A stretch of DNA of 11,342 nt. It comes from Clostridia bacterium. Its GTDB lineage: Bacteria > Bacillota_A > Clostridia > Christensenellales > CAG-138. Shown in pieces: positions 1-5,822 of this stretch (the first letter of the stretch is position 1; each line of letters begins with the position of its first letter). Position numbers and translations under genes: made by a program. Where the stretch lies: assembly GCA_017553815.1 (NCBI GenBank), contig JAFZJT010000134.1, positions 1 through 11,342 on the forward strand, read 5' to 3'. The notes below the pieces were generated by a model, which had not been told where the DNA came from, did no database searches, and saw only the letters and a list, made by a program, of their open reading frames with translations.

Positions 1-581
1 TAAACGCCCGTTATCTGAAGATTTTTGAATTCGAGAACGTCCTTCAGATGGGAGATGAGATAATCGCGGTCGAAGAGCTCGCCCATCATCAGACCCTTTT
101 TCATGAATTTATCACCGTAAACGGGCGCTATGCCGCGCTTGGTGGAGCCGTAGGGACGGTCGGAAAGCCTGGTTTCCTCAAGCCCGTCGAGCGCCACGTG
201 ATAGGGCATAACGATTATCGCGCGCTCGCTTATCATAAGGTTTTCGGGGTCGATTTGAACGCCCGCTGCGCGAAGCTTATCCATCTCGCCGCAGAGATGG
301 CGGATATCCACCACCATGCCGCTGCCGAGAATATTCATCTTTTCATGGCGGAAAATTCCGCTCGGGAGCAAATTCAGCGCAAAGGTGCCGCAGTCATTTT
401 TAATGGTATGCCCTGCGTTGTTGCCGCCCTGATAGCGAACGATAACATCGTAATCCTCGGCGATAAGATCCACCATCCTGCCCTTGCCCTCGTCGCCCCA
501 GTTGACGCCGACTATGGCGCAGGTATCCATCTCGCGCTTATCATTGAGCGGGGTCTCGGTATCGTATTTACAGTTATTCAT
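1..581 (-). CDS. purA: Adenylosuccinate synthetase PurA, N-terminal 193 residues (cut by window edge)
   Basis: PurA condenses IMP with aspartate using GTP, giving adenylosuccinate, the first step from IMP to AMP in the cytoplasm. The minus strand reads as one open frame of 193 codons from the ATG at 581-579 to the window edge, about 45% of the usual ~430 residues. Visible motifs are WGDEGKGRMVD (residues 28-38, with the catalytic Asp at 30), RYQGGNNAGHT (49-59, with the catalytic His at 58) and the IMP-binding loop YGSTKRGIAPVYGDK (144-158). A GAGAGGTG ribosome site lies at 587-594. About 20 residues precede the first core strand, so the N-terminus is somewhat extended. The loop differs from E. 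coli PurA: GTTGRG reads GSTKRG, and the Arg that reaches the neighbouring subunit's IMP (E. coli R143) aligns with Lys161. I believe similar loops occur in clostridial PurA. The gene is divergent from the purine operon. Confidence 0.95.
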   Translation of the reverse strand, partial: MNNCKYDTETPLNDKREMDTCAIVGVNWGDEGKGRMVDLIAEDYDVIVRYQGGNNAGHTIKNDCGTFALNLLPSGIFRHEKMNILGSGMVVDIRHLCGEMDKLRAAGVQIDPENLMISERAIIVMPYHVALDGLEETRLSDRPYGSTKRGIAPVYGDKFMKKGLMMGELFDRDYLISHLKDVLEFKNLQITGV

Positions 582-638
582 ATTAGCACCTCTCAGTTTT
601 GCGTGAAGAGCGCCGTGCGCATACTTCCACCACATATA

Positions 639-667
639 ATATTACCATTAACCGACTCTTTTTTCAA
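639..667 (-). promoter_or_regulatory. Sigma-70-type promoter for purA
   Basis: Read on the minus strand, TTGAAA (667-662) is followed by a 17-base spacer and TAATAT (644-639). Transcription would start near 632, leaving a leader of about 50 bases before the purA ATG. Its -35 box lies six bases from the -35 box of the opposing promoter at 674-702. No start site has been measured; the call rests on box match and spacing. Confidence 0.7.
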
Positions 668-673
668 TAGGTA

Positions 674-702
674 TTGGCAGGTATGCCGTTATGGTATATT
701 AT
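674..702 (+). promoter_or_regulatory. Sigma-70-type rightward promoter upstream of the purE leader or small RNA
   Basis: TTGGCA (674-679), a 17-base spacer and TATTAT (697-702) form a good housekeeping promoter, with transcription starting near 709. The spacer contains a small inverted repeat, GGCA-GGTA-TGCC (676-687), which overlaps the -35 box and could be an operator half-site pair; that is a guess. purE lies about 400 bases downstream and has its own nearer promoter, so this one may serve a separate RNA. Confidence 0.65.
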
Positions 703-708
703 TTATTT

Positions 709-926
709 GGGAGAAATCGGCAAATACTACTATATAAGAAGGGGAAATATGAAAAGACCGCTCTGCATTCTTACAGCCTCGCCGATGATCCTTTCCTCCT
801 TTTTCAGCCTTCAAGATGCAGAAGCGATCAACGGAAAAGAGCGCGCCCGCGCCCGGGGTTACGGTAAGTCTGGAAACTGCCGCATTTAGCCGATCGATCT
901 GCCCGAGAGGTAAGCGCTTTTCGGGC
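709..926 (+). ncRNA. Candidate structured RNA with 6S-like architecture, or a long purE leader
   Basis: Complementary segments suggest one compact fold just downstream of a good promoter. A closing stem pairs 716-725 with 884-894 (ten pairs, one bulged A at 888), and 712-714 can add to it with 898-900. An irregular apical hairpin pairs 756-772 with 813-829, including the exact match TCTGCAT/ATGCAGA, around a pyrimidine-rich tip. Between them is an open centre with a small hairpin on its 3' side (862-869 with 876-882). A ten-pair hairpin follows (901-910 with 917-926, loop TAAGCG, two G-U pairs) but has only TTTA after it, so it is a weak terminator. The overall plan and length of about 190 bases resemble 6S RNA, the RNA polymerase-binding regulator. 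I cannot confirm 6S consensus bases. A second helix, 878-883 with 945-950, competes with the small hairpin, so an attenuating leader for purE is the main alternative. No purine, ZTP or PRPP riboswitch core was recognised. Confidence 0.4.
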
Positions 927-1041
927 TTTAGGTGTACAAAAGCAGCGGCATATTCGCGAGTTTCCGACAAATATATTCTGAATCTCTCATTTTTTCCAAT
1001 GCCCTTTTTGATTTTATAACGGTCAAATAGGGCGCGGGGGC
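927..1041 (+). other. Gene-free stretch between the structured RNA and the purE promoter
   Basis: No credible gene is seen here. It holds GCGGCA (945-950), able to pair with TGCCGC at 878-883. A weak stem, GAG-t-TTC (958-964) with GAA-t-CTC (980-986), is followed by a T6 run at 990-995 and could be a poor terminator. A stronger inverted repeat pairs GCCCT-t-TTTGAT (1001-1012) with GTCAAA-t-AGGGC (1022-1033), broken by one T-T mismatch, around an AT-rich loop. It has no T tract after it on either strand, so it could be a protein-binding site or an RNA hairpin rather than a terminator. It ends just before the purE -35 box. Confidence 0.4.
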
Positions 1042-1071
1042 TTGCTTTTATGCGGCAAAATCTGATAAAAT
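1042..1071 (+). promoter_or_regulatory. Extended -10 promoter directly upstream of purE
   Basis: TTGCTT (1042-1047), an 18-base spacer and TAAAAT (1066-1071) preceded by TG at 1063-1064 give an extended -10 promoter. Transcription would start near 1078, leaving a leader of about 35 bases before the purE ATG. This would let the pur operon be transcribed independently of the upstream structured RNA. The call is by inspection only. Confidence 0.6.
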
Positions 1072-1112
1072 ATCGTTATCTATTCTGTTAGGTGAATCTG
1101 GAGGTCAACACA

Positions 1113-1610
1113 ATGAAAAAGGTTGCCGTTATAATGGGCTCGGACAGCGATCTGCCGCTGGTCAAGACCTGCGCTGAGAAGCTGGGCGAGCTCGGCATAG
1201 AATATGAGATGCATATTATGAGCGCGCACAGAACTCCTGATGCGGTCAGCGAATTCGCATCGAATGCATTCGAGCGCGGTTTCGGCGTTATCATCGCCGC
1301 CGCGGGCAAGGCCGCGCATCTTGGCGGCTTCATCGCCGCACATACCACCCTGCCCGTCATCGGCATCCCCCTCAAATCAAGCGCTCTCGACGGATTGGAC
1401 GCGCTGCTCGCCACCGTTCAGATGCCCTCGGGCATCCCCGTTGCCACCGTTGCGATAGACGGCTGCGCAAACGCCGCGATACTCGCCGCGCAGATGCTCG
1501 CGATCTCGGACGGCGAAATTCACGAAAGGCTTGTCAAGATGCGAAAGGATATGTCCGAAGCGGTCCGCAAAAAGGATGCGGCGCTTTTGAATACCCAAAA
1601 TCAGCAATAG
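1113..1610 (+). CDS. purE: N5-carboxyaminoimidazole ribonucleotide mutase PurE (class I)
   Basis: PurE moves the carboxyl group of N5-CAIR to carbon 4, giving CAIR. The 165-residue product matches the usual ~160-170 residues and covers the single Rossmann-like domain that forms octamers. Visible motifs are GSDSDLP (9-15), SAHRTPD (37-43, with the catalytic His at 39), AAAGKAAHLGG (62-72) and MPSGIPVATVAID (104-116). SAHRTPD and the AAHL loop point to class I (N5-CAIR mutase) rather than class II AIR carboxylase, which has SAHKTAE. The ATG at 1113 is chosen because GGAGG at 1100-1104 lies eight bases upstream; an in-frame GTG at 1092 would add seven residues but overlaps that ribosome site. 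Class I enzymes normally work with PurK, which is not in this window. It is the first protein gene of the operon. Confidence 0.95.
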   Translation: MKKVAVIMGSDSDLPLVKTCAEKLGELGIEYEMHIMSAHRTPDAVSEFASNAFERGFGVIIAAAGKAAHLGGFIAAHTTLPVIGIPLKSSALDGLDALLATVQMPSGIPVATVAIDGCANAAILAAQMLAISDGEIHERLVKMRKDMSEAVRKKDAALLNTQNQQ

Positions 1611-1620
1611 AGTACCGTTG

Positions 1621-1670
1621 AGCCGCTGCTTCATGCGGCTTTCGATATTTTTATCGGTTCAAAAAAACCG
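1621..1670 (+). promoter_or_regulatory. Row of small hairpins in the purE-purC gap, possible partial attenuator or processing site
   Basis: Three short inverted repeats follow the purE stop. AGCCGC (1621-1626) pairs with GCGGCT (1635-1640) around an eight-base loop. CGATA-TTTT-TATCG (1643-1656) and CGGTT-CAAAAA-AACCG (1655-1670) follow and share two bases, so they exclude each other. The first stem is followed by an interrupted T-rich run (1641-1652), making it at best a weak intrinsic terminator. The gap of 106 bases is long for this operon. The rest, up to the purC ribosome site, shows nothing else. Confidence 0.35.
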
Positions 1671-1716
1671 AAGCTTAAACACGAAATATCACTCATAAAC
1701 ACAATGGAGGTTTAAA

Positions 1717-2427
1717 ATGAAAAAGCTTGAACAGCTCTACGAGGGCAAGGCAAAGAAGGTCTACTCTACCGACGTCGAGGGCGTTTACATCGTCGATTAT
1801 AAGGACGACGCGACCGCATTCAACGGCGAAAAGAAGGGCACCATCATCGGCAAGGGCGTGATCAACAACCGCGTTACCAACCATCTTATGAAGATGCTTG
1901 AAAAGGAGGGCATCCCCACCCACCTCGTTGAGCAGCTCTCCGACCGCGAAACGGCGGTCAAGGCGGTCAAGATAGTGCCGCTCGAGGTCATAGTTCGCAA
2001 CGTTGCGGCGGGCTCGCTCTCCAAGCGCCTCGGTCTTCCCGAGGGCACACCGATGAAGAAGACCGTGCTCGAATTCTCGTATAAGGACGACGAGCTCGGC
2101 GACCCGATGATAAACGACTACCATATCTTCGCGATCGAGCTCTGCACACCCGATGAGCTGGATATCATCAAGGACTACGCGCTTCGCATAAACGACATCC
2201 TTCGCGAGTACTTCAAGAGCCTGAATATCGACCTTATCGACTTCAAGCTCGAGTTCGGAAAGACCATGGACGGCACCATCGTGCTTGCGGACGAAATCTC
2301 CCCCGACACCTGCCGCTTCTGGGACAGCACGACCCATGAAAAGCTCGACAAGGATCGCTTCCGCCGCGATATGGGCAACGTTGAGGGCGCGTATCAGGAG
2401 ATACTGCGCCGCCTGATGGGCGAATAA
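1717..2427 (+). CDS. purC: SAICAR synthetase PurC
   Basis: PurC joins CAIR and aspartate using ATP to give SAICAR. The 236-residue product has the normal length of the bacterial single-domain enzyme. Visible motifs are [10 protein letters not shown] (7-16, nucleotide-binding strand-turn), [14 protein letters not shown] (27-40), [14 protein letters not shown] (88-101, substrate-binding), DFKLEFG (175-181) and [14 protein letters not shown] (190-203), all characteristic of the SAICAR synthetase family. GGAGG at 1706-1710, six bases before the ATG, fixes the start. It follows purE, whose product it uses, and precedes purF by 59 bases. That gap holds only a loopless 12-base palindrome, CCTTTTAAAAGG (2431-2442), and no strong signal. 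Confidence 0.97.
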   Translation: MKKLEQLYEGKAKKVYSTDVEGVYIVDYKDDATAFNGEKKGTIIGKGVINNRVTNHLMKMLEKEGIPTHLVEQLSDRETAVKAVKIVPLEVIVRNVAAGSLSKRLGLPEGTPMKKTVLEFSYKDDELGDPMINDYHIFAIELCTPDELDIIKDYALRINDILREYFKSLNIDLIDFKLEFGKTMDGTIVLADEISPDTCRFWDSTTHEKLDKDRFRRDMGNVEGAYQEILRRLMGE

Positions 2428-2486
2428 GCGCCTTTTAAAAGGTCAACACTAAAGCCAACGATAAAAACGAAAAGAGTCTGTTTTCA

Positions 2487-3959
2487 ATGGAATTTTTCGA
2501 TAAGAACGATGAAATATTCGAGGGTCTCAAGGAGGAATGCGGCGTTTTCGGCGTTTCCTGCCCGGAGCGCGACGATGTTGCGCGAATGACTTATTACGCG
2601 CTCTACGCCCTTCAGCACAGAGGTCAGCAGAGCGCGGGCATCGCCGTAAACGACGACGGCGTTATCGCCTCGCACGCGGATGAGGGTCTTGTGAACGACG
2701 TTTTCGACGAGCAGACGATGGCGAGGCTCGGCCTCGGCAGTATGGCCGTAGGTCACGTTCGCTACTCGACCACGGGCTATGAAAAGCGCATCAACTGCCA
2801 GCCCCTCGTCGTGAACCACCACAAGGGCGCGATGGCGCTCGCGCATAACGGCAACCTAACCAACGACGCGGAGCTTCGCGAGGAGCTGGAGCTTGCGGGC
2901 TCCATCTTCCACACCACGAGCGACACCGAGGTCATCGCCTACACGATAACTAAGGAGAGGCTTTCAACGAGCTGTATCGAGGAAGCTGTGGCGCGCGCCA
3001 TGAACAGGATAAAGGGCGCGTATTCCCTCGTCATCATGTCGCCCAAGAAGCTCATCGGCGTTCGCGACCCGAACGGCTTCCGCCCGCTGTGCATCGGCAG
3101 GCTCCCGAGCGGCGGCTACTGCTTCGCCTCGGAGAGCTGTGCTCTCGACAGCATTGGCGCGAAATACGTTCGCGAGGTCGAGTCGGGCGAGATAGTCGTT
3201 ATCAAGGACGGCGGGATGAATAGCGACAGGCGGCACTGCAATACCGCGAACCCCGGCTTCTGCGTGTTTGAATACATCTATTTTGCGCGGCCGGACAGCA
3301 TTATCGACGGCTGCTCGGTGCATCTTGCGCGTCGGCGTGCGGGCGAATTTCTGCACGATCAGTACCCAGTTGAGGCGGACGTCATAATCGGCGTTCCCGA
3401 TTCGGGACTCGACGCGGCTATCGGCTACTCGAACCGTTCGGGCATCCCCTACGGCATCGGTCTTATCAAGAATAAGTATATCGGAAGAACCTTCATCCAG
3501 CCCACGCAGTCGGATCGCGAAAAGGGAGTTAGGATCAAGCTGAACCCCGTTCCCTCGACCGTCGGAGGCAAGCGCGTAGTGCTTGTGGACGACTCGATCG
3601 TTCGCGGAACGACAATAAAGCGCATCGTCAGCCTGCTTCGCGAAGCGGGCGCGACCGAGGTGCATATCCGCCTCGCTTCGCCCAAGTTCCTCTACCCCTG
3701 CTATTTCGGCACGGACGTTCCCTCGAGGGAGAACCTTATCGCCGTAAAATACACCGACGAGGAGCTGCGGCAGCAGATAGGCGCGGATTCGATAGGCTTT
3801 TTGAGCGTTGAAAACGCCAAGCTTTTGACGAATCAGCCCGGACGGGGCTTCTGCATCGGCTGTTTCACCGGAAAATACCCCTGCGATCCGCCCACGCGCA
3901 AATGGATCAACAAATGGCAGACCAAGCTGAGCGAGCGGCAGGATAAGGATGAGGATTAA
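2487..3959 (+). CDS. purF: Amidophosphoribosyltransferase PurF (Fe-S type with propeptide)
   Basis: PurF starts the pathway by transferring glutamine-derived ammonia to PRPP, giving phosphoribosylamine. The 490-residue product has an N-terminal Ntn-hydrolase glutaminase domain and a C-terminal phosphoribosyltransferase domain. The catalytic cysteine in EECGVFGV is Cys18, implying a cleaved 17-residue propeptide. Other glutaminase landmarks are RYSTTG (92-97), HNGNL (120-124) and the Asp at 146. The PRPP loop is VLVDDSIVRGTT (365-376). Four cysteines match the Bacillus subtilis 4Fe-4S ligands: Cys259 (FCVFEYIYFARPDS), Cys405 (YPCYFG), and Cys456 with Cys459 (CIGC). So the enzyme should be of the oxygen-sensitive Fe-S class. 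The ribosome site is weak: only an AAAAGAG-like stretch lies about ten bases before the ATG. Allosteric inhibition by AMP and GMP is known for the family and is assumed here. Confidence 0.97.
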   Translation: MEFFDKNDEIFEGLKEECGVFGVSCPERDDVARMTYYALYALQHRGQQSAGIAVNDDGVIASHADEGLVNDVFDEQTMARLGLGSMAVGHVRYSTTGYEKRINCQPLVVNHHKGAMALAHNGNLTNDAELREELELAGSIFHTTSDTEVIAYTITKERLSTSCIEEAVARAMNRIKGAYSLVIMSPKKLIGVRDPNGFRPLCIGRLPSGGYCFASESCALDSIGAKYVREVESGEIVVIKDGGMNSDRRHCNTANPGFCVFEYIYFARPDSIIDGCSVHLARRRAGEFLHDQYPVEADVIIGVPDSGLDAAIGYSNRSGIPYGIGLIKNKYIGRTFIQPTQSDREKGVRIKLNPVPSTVGGKRVVLVDDSIVRGTTIKRIVSLLREAGATEVHIRLASPKFLYPCYFGTDVPSRENLIAVKYTDEELRQQIGADSIGFLSVENAKLLTNQPGRGFCIGCFTGKYPCDPPTRKWINKWQTKLSERQDKDED

Positions 3960-3980
3960 AGCTTTTCCGCAGCTGAATAG

Positions 3981-4006
3981 AAAAAAAGGAATCCCATTGG
4001 GATTCC
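3981..4006 (-). terminator. Terminator-like hairpin facing against the operon, purF-purM gap
   Basis: GGAATCCC (3988-3995) and GGGATTCC (3999-4006) form a perfect eight-pair stem with a three-base loop. Seven A residues (3981-3987) precede it, so on the minus strand the stem is followed at once by TTTTTTT, a classic intrinsic terminator. Read on the plus strand it has no T tract (CACCGCAAC follows) and should not stop the operon. It might block antisense transcription, act as an RNA stem that protects or separates message segments, or belong to a dispersed repeat together with the adjacent heptamers. Confidence 0.5.
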
Positions 4007-4013
4007 CACCGCA

Positions 4014-4045
4014 ACTATTCACTATTCATTATTCACTATTCACTA
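4014..4045 (+). repeat. Heptamer tandem repeat, about 4.6 copies of ACTATTC
   Basis: The units are ACTATTC (4014-4020), ACTATTC (4021-4027), ATTATTC (4028-4034), ACTATTC (4035-4041) and a partial ACTA (4042-4045). The tract lies between a perfect hairpin and the purM ribosome site (GGAGG, 4056-4060). It is far more AT-rich than the surrounding genes. It could be a simple slippage repeat or part of a short dispersed intergenic repeat. Confidence 0.8.
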
Positions 4046-4068
4046 AGGATCAATTGGAGGAAGAATAA

Positions 4069-5112
4069 ATGAGCATCAAGGACTCAAGGAGCAAGAGCTA
4101 CGAAGCGGCGGGAGTGGACATCACCGCCGGCTATCGCGCCGTTGAACTGATGAAAAAGCATATCGCGCGCACGAGTGTTCCCGGGGCAATGCCCTCCATC
4201 GGCAATTTCGGCGGGCTTTTCGTGCCCGACCTTGCGGGAATGAAGGAGCCGATACTCGTCAGCGGCACCGACGGCGTGGGCACCAAGCTCAAGCTCGCGT
4301 TCCTTATGGACAGGCACAACACCGTGGGCATCGATTGCGTTGCGATGAGCGTGAACGACATCGTCTGTTGCGGCGCTAAGCCGATGTTCTTCCTTGATTA
4401 TATCGCGCTTGGAAAGAACGTTCCCGAAAAGGTAGCCGCCATCGTTGAAGGCGTGGCGGAGGGCTGCGTTCAATCGGGCTGCGCGCTCATCGGCGGCGAG
4501 ACCGCCGAGATGCCCGGCTTCTATCCCGAGGACGAATACGACCTCGCGGGCTTCGCGGTGGGCATAGTCGATAAGGAAAAAATCTTCAACGTTGAATCCC
4601 AGCAGGAGGGCGACGCGATCATCGCGCTTCCCTCGAGCGGCTTCCACTCAAACGGCTATTCGCTCGTTCGCAAGGTTTTCAACCTCAACTCAAGCGCCGT
4701 GCTCGACACCTTCATCCCCGAGCTCGGCAAGACCCTCGGCGAAGCGCTTTTAGCGCCCACGAGGATATACGTAAAACCCGTGCTCGCGCTTGCGAATGAA
4801 ATCACGGTCATGGGATGCGCGCATATCACCGGCGGCGGCTTCTATGAGAACATCCCGCGTGCCGTGAAGGCGGGGCTTTGCGCGTGCATCGACAAGGCTT
4901 CGCTCAAGATTCCGCCTGTGTTCACGCTTTTACAGAATACCGGCGACATACCCGAAAGGGATATGTTCAACACCTTCAATATGGGCGTTGGAATGTGCGT
5001 TATCGTCAATAAAAACGACGCCGAAAAGGCAGTCGAGATTCTTCGCAAGAATGGCGAAGAAGCCTATATCATGGGCGAGCTCAAGCAAGGAGAAGGAGTC
5101 GAGATATGTTAA
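4069..5112 (+). CDS. purM: Phosphoribosylformylglycinamidine cyclo-ligase (AIR synthetase) PurM
   Basis: PurM closes the imidazole ring, converting FGAM to AIR with ATP. The 347-residue product has the family's normal length and both halves of the PurM/AIR-synthase fold. Visible motifs are GTDGVGTKL (66-74), [10 protein letters not shown] (89-98, the metal and phosphate region), GGETAEMPG (142-150), [13 protein letters not shown] (189-201), [10 protein letters not shown] (252-261) and FNMGVGM (303-309). GGAGG at 4056-4060, eight bases before the ATG, supports the start. The last seven bases overlap purN, whose ATG lies inside the final codons, so the two genes are probably translationally coupled. 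The 109-base gap before it holds a hairpin and a tandem repeat. Confidence 0.97.
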   Translation: MSIKDSRSKSYEAAGVDITAGYRAVELMKKHIARTSVPGAMPSIGNFGGLFVPDLAGMKEPILVSGTDGVGTKLKLAFLMDRHNTVGIDCVAMSVNDIVCCGAKPMFFLDYIALGKNVPEKVAAIVEGVAEGCVQSGCALIGGETAEMPGFYPEDEYDLAGFAVGIVDKEKIFNVESQQEGDAIIALPSSGFHSNGYSLVRKVFNLNSSAVLDTFIPELGKTLGEALLAPTRIYVKPVLALANEITVMGCAHITGGGFYENIPRAVKAGLCACIDKASLKIPPVFTLLQNTGDIPERDMFNTFNMGVGMCVIVNKNDAEKAVEILRKNGEEAYIMGELKQGEGVEIC

Positions 5113-5786
5113 AGCGTCCCCGCGCCGCCGTGTTCGTTTCCGGCGGCGGAACCAATCTTCAGGCGCTTCTTGATAAGCGCGGAAGCGTAATAACAAGCGG
5201 CGATATAGCGCTGGTCATCTCAAACAAGCCCGACGCGTATGCGCTCGAACGCGCAAGAGCGGCAGGCATCGATACGGCGTACATCCCCTTCGACAGAGGC
5301 AATCCCTACACCTTTGAAAACGAGGTCAGCTGGCTTTTGAAGGATAAGGAGATAGACGTTATCGTGCTCGCGGGCTTCTTGTGCATCCTCAGCGAGCCCT
5401 TCACAGAACGATACGATCGCCGCATAATAAACGTGCATCCCGCCCTCATCCCCTCCTTCTGCGGCAAGGGCTTCTACGGGCTCAAGGTGCACGAGGCAGC
5501 GCTTGAATACGGCGTTAAGGTCACGGGCGCAACGGTGCATTACGTGAACGCCGTTGCGGACGGAGGCGAGATAATCCTTCAAAAGGCCGTTGAAGTTTTG
5601 GATGGCGACACGCCCGAAACGCTTCAGCGCCGCGTTATGGAGCAGGCCGAATGGGAGCTTCTGCCCAAGGCGCTTGAAATGGTTTTCAAAAGGGTCATAA
5701 TCGAGGAGGGCGGCGAGGAGGAGATTCTTGCGGACGTTGAAAAGGACGAGGCCGCTGAGTTAGCCGCGCAGGCCTCCGAAGAGTAA
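5106..5786 (+). CDS. purN: Phosphoribosylglycinamide formyltransferase PurN
   Basis: PurN transfers a formyl group from 10-formyl-tetrahydrofolate to GAR, giving FGAR. The catalytic triad of the folate-dependent formyltransferase fold is present: Asn109 and His111 in [11 protein letters not shown] (108-118), and Asp152 in [16 protein letters not shown] (144-159). Phosphate binding is by SGGGTNLQ (12-19). The product has 226 residues, longer than the common ~190-210. The excess is an acidic Glu/Ala-rich tail from about residue 199 that is not part of the catalytic fold. Two AAGGAG motifs (5087-5092 and 5093-5098) precede the ATG, the nearer by seven bases, inside the end of purM. The seven-base overlap indicates coupled translation. 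Confidence 0.95.
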   Translation: MLKRPRAAVFVSGGGTNLQALLDKRGSVITSGDIALVISNKPDAYALERARAAGIDTAYIPFDRGNPYTFENEVSWLLKDKEIDVIVLAGFLCILSEPFTERYDRRIINVHPALIPSFCGKGFYGLKVHEAALEYGVKVTGATVHYVNAVADGGEIILQKAVEVLDGDTPETLQRRVMEQAEWELLPKALEMVFKRVIIEEGGEEEILADVEKDEAAELAAQASEE

Positions 5787-5822
5787 AGCGACCCATCTTT
5801 AGCGATTCATTTGGAGGGCAGT

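Noticed and set aside
48..737. 229-codon open frame on the plus strand
   Set aside because: Its first three quarters are antisense to the well-supported purA, and it then runs through both divergent promoters.
749..889. 46-codon open frame MKRPLCILTASPM..., with GGGG four bases before its ATG and a signal-peptide-like start
   Set aside because: The spacing to the purine run is short, the C-terminal half is Arg/Gly-rich with no recognisable character, and the sequence is better explained by RNA pairing (756-772 with 813-829). A leader peptide cannot be excluded.
703..1090. Purine, ZTP, PRPP or tetrahydrofolate riboswitch
   Set aside because: The core conserved strings I know for these classes (such as the purine GTTTCTACC-like loop or the ZTP CCGCCTGGGC-like segment) were not found on the plus strand.
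1092..1112. GTG at 1092 as the purE start, adding seven residues
   Set aside because: The extension would include the GGAGG ribosome site that is well spaced for the ATG at 1113, and PurE proteins normally start close to the first strand (KVAVIMGS).
2431..2442. CCTTTTAAAAGG palindrome after purC as a terminator
   Set aside because: It has no room for a loop, is weakly paired and has no T tract after it.
2964..4022. 352-codon open frame on the minus strand opposite purF
   Set aside because: Antisense to purF with no family-like motifs; it also runs through the terminator-like hairpin and has no convincing ribosome site.
5811..5822. TTG at 5811 as the start of the DUF6273 protein
   Set aside because: It lies directly at the GGAGG ribosome site, which instead serves the ATG at 5823.
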